Of a stretch of DNA of 40,064 nt, positions 1 to 10,675 are shown piece after piece (the first letter of the stretch is position 1; each line of letters opens with the position of its first letter). The stretch covers positions 118,881 through 158,944 of the forward strand of contig CABFPE010001043.1 in NCBI GenBank assembly GCA_900660155.1. Reading direction: 5' to 3'. This DNA comes from Hofstenia miamia. Lineage: Eukaryota; Xenacoelomorpha; Acoela; Hofsteniidae. The translations under genes were made by a program, and so were the position numbers. Under the pieces are notes generated by a model. That model was given only the letters and a program-made list of their open reading frames with translations. It had not been told where the DNA came from and did not search any database.

Positions 1-602
1 CTTGCATCCAAAACAGCATTAGCAGTTACTGAGAAGATTAAAGAAATTATGTCGCAACACGGGATACCTAATGAAATCGTTGCAGATAATAACCCATTTG
101 GTTCAGCGGAGTTTAGACAATTTACAAAGAAATACAGAGTTAAGCTGACTCTAAGTAGTCCCCGATTCCCACAGTCTAATGGAATGGCAGAGCGCGCTGT
201 AAGAACATTTAAATCAATGTATAAAAAAGTTCCTAATTATAGACTTTCAATACTATAGTACAATAATACACCGCTTAGTTTTAGCCAATTTTCGCCTGCA
301 CAACTGTTTTTAGTTGCATCTTAAGAACCAGCGACATTATACCCAAAAAGTTGTTAAAACCAAAGATGATATCCCAGAAGAAGTTTATGGAAGAAGAACA
401 AAGATACAAAGAAAGTCAAAAGAAGCATTATGATCTCACTGCAAAGGATTTATCTAAGCTTGGAAAAGGAGACACAGTACGCGGCACTAATCTTAGAGAT
501 GTTACTGGGGAGATAGTTAGAAGACACCCTGCACCAAGATCTTATCTGATAAAAGTAGGAGCCAAAATTATAGAAGAAACCGACGTCACCTTATACCACT
601 AA
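1..602 (+). mobile_element. Ty3/gypsy-like LTR retrotransposon, pol 3' end (integrase), fossil
   Basis: The first 600 bases encode the second half of a retroelement integrase. The window begins inside the catalytic core: an ADNN-type box (normally xDNG) at about 85-96 and the SPRFPQSNGMAERAVRTFKS block at about 157-216 are typical of Ty3/gypsy integrases. Downstream, 351-602 resembles the integrase C-terminal module that follows the core (GDTVRG..., then RRHPAPRSYLIKV). Protease, reverse transcriptase and the 5' LTR lie outside the window, so size and age cannot be judged; the copy is clearly broken, with a few breaks, and looks old. No second LTR could be recognised downstream. Confidence 0.8.
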
Positions 603-959
603 GTTCAGAAGGAAGGAGTGTCTGTGATTGGAGAGACTTTGAAATACCTCTACCATTGTCAGAGCAGGGAACTTCTAATGAAAGTCTACCACAAAGTACT
701 CGCCAACCCAACGAAAACCTATCACAAAATATTTGCACAAAGAAGCCAACTAGGAATAGACAACCTCCTCAATTTTACGGATGCCCAGTCAACTCGAACC
801 AAAGATTTGTCTGATCGATCTGGAAAGAAGAGATGTGCCATGCAAATGGTAAACACCACGCGTAGGTGCAAGGTAGTTGCCTGTGTTGTCGGGGATCTGG
901 TCTCCTCCACCAGTTGTGGTTTAACATATATAGGCATTTGTTACATTAGGTAGATACAA
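603..959. other. Unassigned stretch after the integrase fossil
   Basis: Just downstream of the integrase C-terminal module, where a polypurine tract and 3' LTR would be expected. Purine-rich runs occur near 605-640, but I cannot delimit an LTR with TG..CA ends. The reading frames here show no family I recognise. Confidence 0.35.
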
Positions 960-1860
960 TAAATTATTTTGTTATTCTAATTAAGTTCTTTACAGCTATT
1001 ATATCTGGAGCAATTTTTAGAGACCAGGTTGGGATAATGGAGGTACCACTAGATTTGTATTTTAAAGATTGAATAGATTTGATAATTTCAAACTTAGTCA
1101 AGAATCTGAAAGAGAAGGGCGGGGCTATAGATTGAATTTGATTAATCTTAAAAGGAGTATTTACACCATCAAAATTGCCTAAGTTGCAAAATAGTTCATT
1201 AAATATGTTACTCATAACCGTATTGTTAGTGATTACCTTTCCTTTATAATATATTTTTTCGATTTCTTCATTATTTATTTGTTCCCTATTTAATAAACTA
1301 TTTAGAGAGTCCCACCTACCTTTTTAAGAAGAGATGTTTTGATATGCAGAACAGCAATATTTGTTATATAGGCTTTTCGTGTGTAAATATTGCACAAATT
1401 ATCTTCATTTTTATAAGCATTATATCTGTTTGCAGTTTCAGAATTTTTGTATTCCTTTCATTTAGATTTCATTTTTTCAATTAACTTTAAGCATTTTGTA
1501 TTAATCCATGACTTTGAAACTTTCTTAGACACATTATCAAATTTTTTCAGAGTAAAAATATCCCTTTAAGAGCAACAAATATCTAAATAGAATAAAAGAA
1601 TTTTATTAAAGTTACTAATCATTTCATTGGGTGTTTGTGAAGAGTAAATTCTACTCTAATGTTCGGTTTTTAAATTATTTATAAGTTTTAAGACATCTTC
1701 TTCTGATTTTTCTCTTATTTTTATCCAAGATTTAGTTGGGTTTTTAATTTTTTGCTTATTAGAATAACTTATTATAAGGCAATGGTCAAAGTAGGGAAAT
1801 TCAGAGCAAATGTATTTATATAAAGATTCATTTTCTGAAACCATAAAATAATGTAATAAT
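960..1860 (-). mobile_element. LINE (APE-RT type) fragment: endonuclease end and RT start
   Basis: On the minus strand 1844-1656 encodes the end of an apurinic-type endonuclease (FPYFDHCLIISYS, equivalent to the SDH motif region of LINE endonucleases), followed by a linker. 1215-964 encodes the start of the reverse transcriptase region, including FEIIKSIQSLKYKSSG, which closely matches FEVIKAIKKLKSNKSSG in the better preserved LINE at 21386-23374. It is therefore the same family. Stops and frame changes separate the two blocks, and the palm domain is missing because the copy ends near 960, next to the LTR fossil. Non-functional. Confidence 0.75.
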
Positions 1861-3429
1861 AAGAAAAATTACCGTCATTAAGATAGTCTTAAAAAGTTTT
1901 GGATTCTTTGAACCTCAGCGGGTGATAGTGGTGGCTGCATAAAAAAACTTTAGCATATGTTTGATGTTGGCGGTGAAGAGCAGTCATGGTAATTGGTCGG
2001 TAAGTGGCAAAGCGGTGTGCATCTTTGGGCGGTGGCATTTGTGAAATTTTGACATATGTTTGATTGCCGGTGATGGCGGGTAAACTACGGTGCGTAATTG
2101 CTGAAATTGGCGGCGGATTAAAGTCTCCTTTGATGCTGCGCGCAAGAATTGAGTAACCAACCCTCGAAAAATGGATACCGTTGCTTGTAAACATTTTTGG
2201 ATTTGAATTAGTTCCCAAACAAAAATATTTAATATTCTCAAAAACCGAATATTTCAATAATTTCGAATTTTGTTAAATTATTAAATTTAGTTCAGTTGAT
2301 TTTTTGTTGAACTCTTCGTTGTTAGGGAAAGGAGCCACCTCTCCTAAGAAAACTTTTGCTGAACTAAATTTAGCGTGTATCATATTAAGCAAAATTAGTG
2401 TACTCATCTGTGTAATTTTCTTTTCGTTTCATTATACCATTCGTCCGATCGTAACAAATATTTTCTTAATTCGCTCTGAAGCTTGGTATTCTTTTAAGAC
2501 TTCTGTAACGCCGTTAATGGTGGCGTCCGAGTATGAACGTACGGCAAGAGTATGGTTCTTTATCAATGACTAGCTAGTGTAGNTGGGTTTTTAATTTTTT
2601 GCTTATTAGAATAACTTATTATAAGGCAATGGTCAAAGTAGGGAAATTCAGAGCAAATGTATTTATATAAAGATTCATTTTCTGAAACCATAAAATAATG
2701 TAATAATAAGAAAAATTACCGTCATTAAGATAGTCTTAAAAAGTTTTGGATTCTTTGAACCTCAGCGGGTGATAGTGGTGGCTGCATAAAAAAACTTTAG
2801 CATATGTTTGATGTTGGCGGTGAAGAGCAGTCATGGTAATTGGTCGGTAAGTGGCAAAGCGGTGTGCATCTTTGGGCGGTGGCATTTGTGAAATTTTGAC
2901 ATATGTTTGATTGCCGGTGATGGCGGGTAAACTACGGTGCGTAATTGCTGAAATTGGCGGCGGATTAAAGTCTCCTTTGATGCTGCGCGCAAGAATTGAG
3001 TAACCAACCCTCGAAAAATGGATACCGTTGCTTGTAAACATTTTTGGATTTGAATTAGTTCCCAAACAAAAATATTTAATATTCTCAAAAACCGAATATT
3101 TCAATAATTTCGAATTTTGTTAAATTATTAAATTTAGTTCAGTTGATTTTTTGTTGAACTCTTCGTTGTTAGGGAAAGGAGCCACCTCTCCTAAGAAAAC
3201 TTTTGCTGAACTAAATTTAGCGTGTATCATATTAAGCAAAATTAGTGTACTCATCTGTGTAATTTTCTTTTCGTTTCATTATACCATTCGTCCGATCGTA
3301 ACAAATATTTTCTTAATTCGCTCTGAAGCTTGGTATTCTTTTAAGACTTCTGTAACGCCGTTAATGGTGGCGTCCGAGTATGAACGTACGGCAAGAGTAT
3401 GGTTCTTTATCAATGACTAGCTAGTGTAG
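1737..3429. repeat. 847-bp direct duplication around a single N (2583), probable assembly artefact
   Basis: 1737-2582 and 2584-3429 appear identical, offset 847, and are joined by one undetermined base at 2583. Identity over the full length with no visible mismatch, and a junction exactly at an N, point to two overlapping contig ends that were placed side by side rather than merged. Everything between, including the ORF1-like frame, should probably be counted once. Apart from the ORF1-like frame the unit shows no recognisable gene. Confidence 0.85.
1889..2257 (-). pseudogene. LINE ORF1-like fragment with SGNH-esterase-type C-terminal motif
   Basis: A 122-codon frame with the segment NGIHFSRVGYSILARSIKG. 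This resembles the last conserved block of SGNH hydrolases (DGIHxxxxGxxxLA), a fold found in ORF1 proteins of several CR1/L2-type LINEs. The catalytic Asp would be Asn here (N-G-I-H), while the His is kept. It lies 5' of the endonuclease remnant at 1844-1656 on the same strand, the order expected of ORF1 and ORF2, although most of the endonuclease is missing between them. An identical copy is at 2736-3104 because of the duplication described separately. The esterase assignment is an inference from one motif. Confidence 0.45.
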
Positions 3430-4690
3430 TTAGACTGTTTTAAGTGCTTTGATTTCGTACAATAAATAAAAAATTGACAAAACAATATTTTCTCTTTTTA
3501 AATAAGTTATTAATAATGGCCGGAATCGAACCTAATCCTGATCTTATCAGACCAATCAAAGTAGGCGAATACACGCAAAGCATTAATATAGCACAATCAA
3601 TAAATTCGACTACATATATTCATATTAACTTCCAAAACCTTTCTTCAAAAAACAATGAATACAAACAATTCGTACAAGAACTTGGCTCAAATTTTGTCCT
3701 TGGAGTATCTGAAACATGGTTTACAAATAATCATGAAAATTCTCCTTGGTCAATTGATAATCATAAATTTAAACTATTCTGAACAGATAGAAATCGAACT
3801 TTACATTACAATAAAACAAAAGTAGGAGGTGTAATGTTCCTAACCGATCAAAATTGAAACCTATACTTCAGAAACACATTTCAACCAATAACACACATGA
3901 AAGTCTTTGAGTTGACATCCAAGACCAGCTTAATTGTAATTGCAGGCAGCTTCTGAAGCTATCATATTGTCCAACCAAAGCTCATTCGAACAAATTCTTT
4001 GCACAAATCGAAAATGAAATCATTACAGCATTGATTCATATCACAAATATAATGTTGATGAGCGACTGGAATTTGAACTTTTTAAATATAACTGAAAAAT
4101 CTGAGTTACTAAGATTTTTGAAAGACTTCCTTTCAATCAAATTAACGAACATTTATGTAAACATAATATGTACCCTCAAAATCAACGTGGATTTCGTAAA
4201 TATATTTCTACAAATGATGCCTTGTTGACACCTACCGAAAATTGGAGAAATAGCATAAATATAAATGAGTGTTCAGCAGTTGCATCCTTAGATTTATCAA
4301 AAGCATTTGACTCTATCGACCACCACATATTAATTAAAAAAATAAAAATTCTGGCCCTCTCCGACAAAAATGCAGACCTAATAAGCAGTTATCTCCATAA
4401 TCGCAAACAAAAGTTAAACTAAATGGAATTCTCTCTAACTGGATTTTTATTAAAAATGGTGTTCCACAAGAAACAATTTTGGGACCATTGCTATTCAATA
4501 TGTATGTAAATGATTTAAGCAATCATACCGCATGTAAAGTTTTATCATATGCTGATGATACTATGCTATTTAGTTCACATAAGTCTCTTGAAATTGCTAT
4601 AAAAGTTCTCGAACAAAATTGCACTCTTCTTGTACACTATTTTGTTTCACTAAAAGTAAGAATAAAAAACATTTTCCATTTTTAATATTA
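3430..4690 (+). mobile_element. LINE (APE-RT type), internally deleted, with 2A-like motif
   Basis: Plus-strand LINE related to the copies at 19908-24775. A frame starting at 3474 opens with LLIMAGIEPNPD, the position and form of the 2A-like peptide (LLLxAGDxExNPGP) known at the start of ORF2 in several marine-invertebrate CR1/L2-like LINEs; here the final Gly-Pro is not kept. The endonuclease start follows (YIHINFQNLSSKN, GVSETWF to about 3780). A later piece at 4058-4072 has SDWNLNFL, the GDWN block. From about 4170 the reading jumps into the RT palm: ASLDLSKAFDSIDHHIL (4282-4332), VPQETILGPLLFNMY (4460-4504), SYADDTMLF (4546-4572). About 400 residues between endonuclease and palm are absent, and stops and frame changes interrupt the rest. 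Dead copy. Confidence 0.85.
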
Positions 4691-5499
4691 ATATTTTAGT
4701 TTCAAAAATTTCAAATATTTTGTGGAATCCACAAAAATAATTAGCAAGTTAAACAAGGCGCTATGCACTCTCAGGTGGTCTGAATACCAGAAAGTGAAAA
4801 AATATTGATATTTAGAATAATTCTGATAATAATGCTATTTTTTAAATTAACCGCCTGCTGAGTATTTTGCCCTACGGACAAGGTACTATATATTTCACGT
4901 TTCCTAAGTTCTTCCTACTGCCACCACTAATTTTGTAATCTAAGTATTGTTAAAAATAATTATTAACAGGATTGCAATCGTCATTTACGGAACATATCAA
5001 TTATCTTATATATTCAATTACTAAAATTCTCTGCAAACTTATATCAACTTACATCAGCACAAAGTAAGTGGGAGTTTTCAGAAACGCTCTTTGTTTGTAG
5101 CAGACACAATTTTGATGGATTGACAGAAAAATCTGTCAAATGGACAAGTCTGTAACCCTGATCCAAGTGAAGACCTCAACCCTTAGAAGTGCGACTACTA
5201 AAGCCGGTTTAATCATGAGAATCTGTTTTGAGTCTGATCAGCTAAGTTAAACTGAAGGGCGATCTTCAGTTGAGATCTTCTGTTTTGGCCAACCAAGTTT
5301 ATTAACAGTGGTAACTAGTGAATGCCTGCGGCAGGAAAAATTACTTTGACACAGCAAGGCCACCTCATTGATAGAACAAACGCAGCCCTTCGTCTATCCC
5401 ATAGGACAGAAGAAAGAGTTATCCCTGACATGATTGCTCTATGAGACGCACTGATAGTCAGGAACCTGAGGCAGTCTTGCTTGCAGTGTTTCCACTGTT
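4690..5499. other. Intergenic DNA, no gene recognised
   Basis: AT-rich up to about 5060. From about 5060 to 5490 base composition is visibly more balanced (for example CCTGCGGCAGG near 5322), suggesting a different origin, perhaps an exon or an old repeat. No reading frame longer than a few dozen codons and no tRNA-like boxes are visible. Confidence 0.4.
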
Positions 5500-5625
5500 T
5501 AAACTTCTTTCCACATCAATCTAAGTAGACGGGCTTCACATCCGTCACCTTCATTTACTCTATAAACTTCTTTCCACATCAATCTAAGTAGACGGGCTTC
5601 ACATCCGTCACCTTCATTTACTCTA
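5500..5625. repeat. Tandem dimer, 63-bp unit
   Basis: Two identical copies, 5500-5562 and 5563-5625. Because 63 is a multiple of three, the minus strand reads as a repeated 21-residue peptide (RVNEGDGCEARLLRLMWKEV plus Y), which continues upstream into the sequence starting the 286-bp array. It may be a repeated short exon or simply a duplicated non-coding segment; I favour the latter because the frame has no recognisable domain. Confidence 0.85.
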
Positions 5626-5640
5626 TTGCTGAACGTCTTT

Positions 5641-6784
5641 TGTAGGTACGGGACTCTGTACAATGACGCACCCTCTAACACTAGTCATGATTATTTTTCC
5701 ATTTAATGTCTACTCGAATTCTCAAAACAAAAATTTTAAAAATGATGAATAACAAAGTTTTTAACAATAATCAACAACAATTTTAACGTTATATCTATTC
5801 TATGTACGCTAGTTATTACGACTTTCACCTTACTTCACACTGTTCAATCAGTTTGATAGTTTCCATAATTCTTTTACACTTTTTCCACTCTGACATGATC
5901 TAGTCTTCCTTATCATCTATGTAATTTGTAGGTACGGGACTCTGTACAATGACGCACCCTCTAACACTAGTCATGATTATTTTTCCATTTAATGTCTACT
6001 CGAATTCTCAAAACAAAAATTTTAAAAATGATGAATAACAAAGTTTTTAACAATAATCAACAACAATTTTAACGTTATATCTATTCTATGTACGCTAGTT
6101 ATTACGACTTTCACCTTACTTCACACTGTTCAATCAGTTTGATAGTTTCCATAATTCTTTTACACTTTTTCCACTCTGACATGATCTAGTCTTCCTTATC
6201 ATCTATGTAATTTGTAGGTACGGGACTCTGTACAATGACGCACCCTCTAACACTAGTCATGATTATTTTTCCATTTAATGTCTACTCGAATTCTCAAAAC
6301 AAAAATTTTAAAAATGATGAATAACAAAGTTTTTAACAATAATCAACAACAATTTTAACGTTATATCTATTCTATGTACGCTAGTTATTACGACTTTCAC
6401 CTTACTTCACACTGTTCAATCAGTTTGATAGTTTCCATAATTCTTTTACACTTTTTCCACTCTGACATGATCTAGTCTTCCTTATCATCTATGTAATTTG
6501 TAGGTACGGGACTCTGTACAATGACGCACCCTCTAACACTAGTCATGATTATTTTTCCATTTAATGTCTACTCGAATTCTCAAAACAAAAATTTTAAAAA
6601 TGATGAATAACAAAGTTTTTAACAATAATCAACAACAATTTTAACGTTATATCTATTCTATGTACGCTAGTTATTACGACTTTCACCTTACTTCACACTG
6701 TTCAAGCAGTTTGATAGTTTCCATAATTCTTTTACACTTTTTCCACTCTGACATGATCTAGTCTTCCTTATCATCTATGTAATT
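5641..6784. repeat. Minisatellite/satellite-like array, 286-bp unit x 4
   Basis: Four head-to-tail units starting at 5641, 5927, 6213 and 6499, each beginning TGTAGGTACGGGACTCTG. The array is exactly 4 x 286 bp. The only difference I find is T to G in the fourth unit (CAATCAG becomes CAAGCAG near 6705). The units are AT-rich with no open frame of note. Such uniformity implies recent amplification or ongoing homogenisation; collapsed or expanded copy number in the assembly is also possible. The array ends 458 bp before the GPCR start codon. Confidence 0.95.
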
Positions 6785-7242
6785 TGAAGTAAGTGCAAAA
6801 ATTGTTGTCAACAGATTTACACAAACTTAAATTCAAACTCAGTTTGAAAATGTTTTAGACACAACTTACCAACTTGAAAGTAATTCAAGCATTGTTTGAT
6901 GTGTCCAGGTCGATTTTGCACTTCTTTCATATTATTATTTCCTCTATTTTATTATATTTGCATATCCTTATATAATTGTTCTTTCCATATTTTTTACAAA
7001 ATTTATTCCAACGTTCACTGAGACTTCTTAAAAATTTTAATTTGAGCAACATAGTGTAAGCAATCCCTGAATTTATATAAACTTCCTGTGAATATTAAAA
7101 TCCACCTGTTTTATTTCAGATTGCATTTACTTTGACAACTAATGTAATATTAGTCGTCCTTTATTATTTGCATAGATATTGCTCATAGCAAACATTCTAT
7201 GTATGTTGAACATATTGTTGTTTTTAGTAAGATTAAAAGGCA
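6785..7242 (+). promoter_or_regulatory. GPCR 5' flank with splice-acceptor-like site at 7213-7227
   Basis: AT-rich flank between the 286-bp array and the receptor. The string TATTGTTGTTTTTAG ends at 7227, 15 bases before the ATG. It is a good pyrimidine-rich 3' splice site, so the receptor mRNA probably gains its leader from an upstream 5'UTR exon or from a trans-spliced leader. I cannot identify the partner exon or a TATA box with confidence. Confidence 0.45.
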
Positions 7243-8361
7243 ATGGATTATTTTTCCGACTTATCACTTGAGTTGCTGTTAAACAAATCCGAATATAAGG
7301 ATACTATTGTTGAATGCAGAAAAAATTTTGGAATAATCTCAATTGTATGGATAGCAGCATGTGCTGTAATTGGACTCTACGGAAATCTTGTTGTCATTTT
7401 AGTACAGTCTTATAAGCTCAGGAATGGTAGAACGTTACAAATATCAGGCTTAAGTCACAATATCCACATGCTAGTATTATCCATCATTGACTTTTCATAT
7501 TGCGCTATATACATGCCATTTTTCATTAAGTATGTGGCTTATGAACAACATGTTAGCAAAACAAGAGTTGTTCCTAGTTACCTACAATCTTTGATTGAAT
7601 ATTTTTTATGGCATTTTTATCCTCTCCTTTCATTATTAATTTATACTGTGATAGCTTTTGATAGATTCATCATCTTGAAATTCCCCAGAAGAATTCTAAA
7701 AAAGACTCCCTCTTCCATTAAGCTGTCTTGTTGGATTCAAGTCTCTCTATGTATGCTATGCTCTGCAATTTCCGCATTATTGCTCTTCGATGATCACTAT
7801 TCGCCTCACTCATTGCTGCTAAAAGTGTTTCGGTGGCTTCATATGGCGATATTAGTTTCATGCATGTTTTGCATTGTAACCATATATACAATAATTTATT
7901 GTTATATTCGTGGGAAAATGTTGAAACGCAATAAGACATTTTCTTCCTCATTTTCTGAGAAGACAAGTGAATTTTCATCTGGTAATTCTGAAGGCTCTTC
8001 TAAACGAGTATCATCCAGAAATAAGTCACTGAGGCAAGCATTTCGAAAAAGAAGTCTAAGCAAAATCAGCAGAGAGGAAACCAATATTTTATTGATGTGG
8101 CTTGTGCTCAGCATAGTGTCAATCTTACTTTGCTTGCCAATGTTAATCATGAACATAGTAAATGGAACTACAAATGTTGTTTATGTCGTTTCGCACTGTT
8201 CATCACTTTTTACATTAAGTTTGGTGGAACCTCCATTACAAGTCATAAATTATGTCATAAATCCCATCGTATACTATTTGGTTTCAAAAATGTTCCGACA
8301 TGATGTCAAAGTAATGCGCAATGCACTTTGCAAGTTGCATAGCGATGAACAACATGCCTAG
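7243..8361 (+). CDS. Class A (rhodopsin-like) G-protein-coupled receptor, orphan, single exon
   Basis: Intact 372-residue seven-transmembrane receptor in the plasma membrane, coupling an unknown ligand to G proteins. Predicted segments: TM1 about 30-55 with GN at 47-48; TM2 74-97 with Asp83; TM3 117-143 ending D140-R141-F142 (variant of DRY); TM4 160-182 with Trp164; TM5 197-222; TM6 282-306 with C297-L298-P299 (variant of CWxP); TM7 320-348 with NPIVY at 340-344. N-glycosylation sequons are at Asn14 and Asn307. The third intracellular loop (223-278) is rich in Ser and basic residues, suggesting phosphorylation. The usual disulphide pair is not visible: no Cys at the TM3 start (111-119) or in the second extracellular loop (183-196). 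Full family length, no frame damage; AATAAA lies 95 bases past the stop. Ligand class cannot be assigned; it looks like a lineage-specific orphan. Confidence 0.92.
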   Translation: MDYFSDLSLELLLNKSEYKDTIVECRKNFGIISIVWIAACAVIGLYGNLVVILVQSYKLRNGRTLQISGLSHNIHMLVLSIIDFSYCAIYMPFFIKYVAYEQHVSKTRVVPSYLQSLIEYFLWHFYPLLSLLIYTVIAFDRFIILKFPRRILKKTPSSIKLSCWIQVSLCMLCSAISALLLFDDHYSPHSLLLKVFRWLHMAILVSCMFCIVTIYTIIYCYIRGKMLKRNKTFSSSFSEKTSEFSSGNSEGSSKRVSSRNKSLRQAFRKRSLSKISREETNILLMWLVLSIVSILLCLPMLIMNIVNGTTNVVYVVSHCSSLFTLSLVEPPLQVINYVINPIVYYLVSKMFRHDVKVMRNALCKLHSDEQHA

Positions 8362-8364
8362 TTG

Positions 8365-10673
8365 ATTCGCTCATGTACTCTACTTACTGAATGTATTTTA
8401 ACTTTGATTTAAACTTCCCAAATTCTGTATATAACTATTATTACAAGATTATAAAAATAAATTGGATAGTAATAATAAAATATTGAGCAGAACAAAAAAT
8501 AATGATCTGTGCTCAGTTTCTCTGTTAGTATTATCATAGTTTCAATGGAACCTCTAAATTATATTTTTAGTCATGACAGCCTTAAGCAAGCATCAATTTA
8601 ACCCTTTTTAAGAAAATGATGCTATCCACCGATTTCAATTATATTCTCATTAAGTAAAGTTTCTTAAGGGCTTTTGCATAGCCAACTAAGCAATCATTAA
8701 TGAAAACATCGCATCGAAAGTCTTGGACATGCAAACAAGCAATAGTTTTGCATTTATTGGCGTCCAGTGATGATTTCCATTTTTTTGTAGCAGTTATTAG
8801 AAATCTACATCGAAAATTTGACAGGTTTTGCTTATTTAGGTGGTATTTAATAATATAGGAATTGCTTGTATAGTTTGTAGAAGTAATGTGAACAAGTTAA
8901 ACAATTCGGAAAGTAATTAGTAATTACATTTTATCCATTCTCCAAGTATATAATTGAAAGGACTGGTTCTAAGTGTCCAGAAAAGAATTTTTAAAGGCCT
9001 ACTGATTTATTAGGCCTAAGTTTGAAAAATGCCTTTTTGAAATAGCCAAGGTTTAAGCAATGACTCGATTTGAACACTATCTGATTCCATATTGCACGAC
9101 TCGATCAATTGGGGACGACTTCAGCAAAGTACTATAGTAAGTAAGCTTCACGATACATTCAACTAACACAGATATATTTAGGAATCAGATGGTAGATCTC
9201 TGCTATCGAAAAACACAGTCATTCGGCCAAAGCAATATCCTTGTTCCCAAGACAGAAGTCCATGAAGAAATGCAATGCAACTTTCGTAGTGCCACTTTCT
9301 ATTATCTAGATCAGTTGTCATCCTATGAATTGTTAGGCCTCAGTTTACATATAATAGGGTACTTGTGAAAGCCTACTGGCCTTGTTGGCATAATATCATT
9401 CAATTTATCAAATTTGATTCATGTAGGAAATGATAGCGCAATGAGAGAAAACTTAACTATTAAACTTATCCGTTTCTATAATCTAAGGCGAGGAGGACTC
9501 ATGGAGGGCAGTTTATCACCCGAAACCCAGCATAGTTGCAGAAATATTTGGCCTAGCGCGAACTGGAACAAGCAATTACATAATTAATAACGTTAAAATA
9601 CAACCCATATATAATGACATTAATCTAAAATATTAGTTATGTAATTGAGAGCATAATGTAGTTCATGATTATAAGCATTTCCTACGTTTTTGAATTCAAA
9701 CATGACGCTCTTCACAAAATAAAAATATAAAATAGTTGACAGCAACAAATGGCAAAACAGTTAAAACGTCTAAGACATTTTACTCAAGTGCCTTTGGCAA
9801 ATAACCTCGGCTTAATGAAAACGAACTTAAACACTAACTCCTTAATCCTTAAATATAATCAGGGTCAAATTGATTCTGTGCAATAGATAGCAATTATTCC
9901 TTCGCGGAAAAAATATCATTTTTAAGGTTCCATTAGCTCATGACTTCTTAACCATCATATAAATTTAATGTTTTGTGTAAAACAAATTTGGTTTCTTTCG
10001 ATCAATTGCTGGAAATATTCTAAAATTTCCAGCTAATTCAAATTGACCCTAATCTGTCTTTTTCATTTGAAAGAGAAAATGCCGCCGTTCTTGAAAAACT
10101 TGGTCTTTAGCTGCTCGATGCTGTCGCTCTACGATTTACAAAATTTCTATGGTTGATAATGGAAATGTTTTTCACATTATTTCAGTTTTTTTCTTGTGCT
10201 GTGCATAAGTTTAGTCTGGTTTGGAATTTTGACGAATTATCAAAAACTTTCAGTTACTGATGCCTATTCCTGTTTTAGTTCTGTAAATTTCAAAAGGATT
10301 TACTACTAAAAACATCTCTCGGTGGATACACTCGTTTGCTGTAGTAGATTTCATTGGTGGATTGGATATTGAAAATTCACAAATTAATAAATTTCAGTTT
10401 ATCAAAGAACAATTGTCCTGCTTTCTATTTCAAAAGAGAAAGAAGTATATTTTTTTAGTGTGACTTTTTATCGTTTTCTTTAAATGTCTTTGCATTGTCT
10501 TGTTCTTGTTATGATTATCTACTGGGATAGGGCCAGTAACGGGCCCGAACAAAAGTTTACGGACACGGGCCGGGCATACGGACTCTGCATAAATGTTTGT
10601 CATTGTCATTTGAGAATCTATATTCTTAATATCATTTGTTTGAGGCACACAAAGTCTATTCTATATATGTATG
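8365..10673. other. Intergenic DNA, about 2.3 kb, no gene recognised
   Basis: AT-rich with no convincing exon. Small features: an inverted pair AGGCCTA...TAGGCCT around 8994-9018, with further AGGCCT words near 9335 and 9380; and a possible short inverted repeat pair, CAGGGTCAAATTG near 9855 and CAAATTGACCCT near 10040, which could be the ends of a roughly 190-bp MITE relic, though flanking target duplications do not match. The frames around 10430-10723 have no domain content and are probably chance. Confidence 0.4.
8456..8461 (+). terminator. Polyadenylation signal of the GPCR gene
   Basis: AATAAA 95 bases downstream of the receptor stop codon; a second near-match (AATAAAA) lies around 8474. 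Gives a short 3'UTR of roughly 110-130 bases. Confidence 0.55.
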
Positions 10674-10675
10674 TA

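Noticed and set aside
2304-2573. 89-codon plus-strand frame, repeated at 3151-3420
   Set aside because: The repetition is the assembly duplication; composition is unremarkable and no family is recognised, while the minus strand carries the better supported ORF1-like frame.
7718-8303. Frames overlapping the GPCR in other frames and strands
   Set aside because: Shadows of the receptor coding sequence, with no independent motif.
9855-10050. CAGGGTCAAATTG / CAAATTGACCCT pair as hAT-type MITE termini
   Set aside because: The right end does not finish in CCCTG, flanking 8-bp duplications do not match, and similarity ends after about 13 bases.
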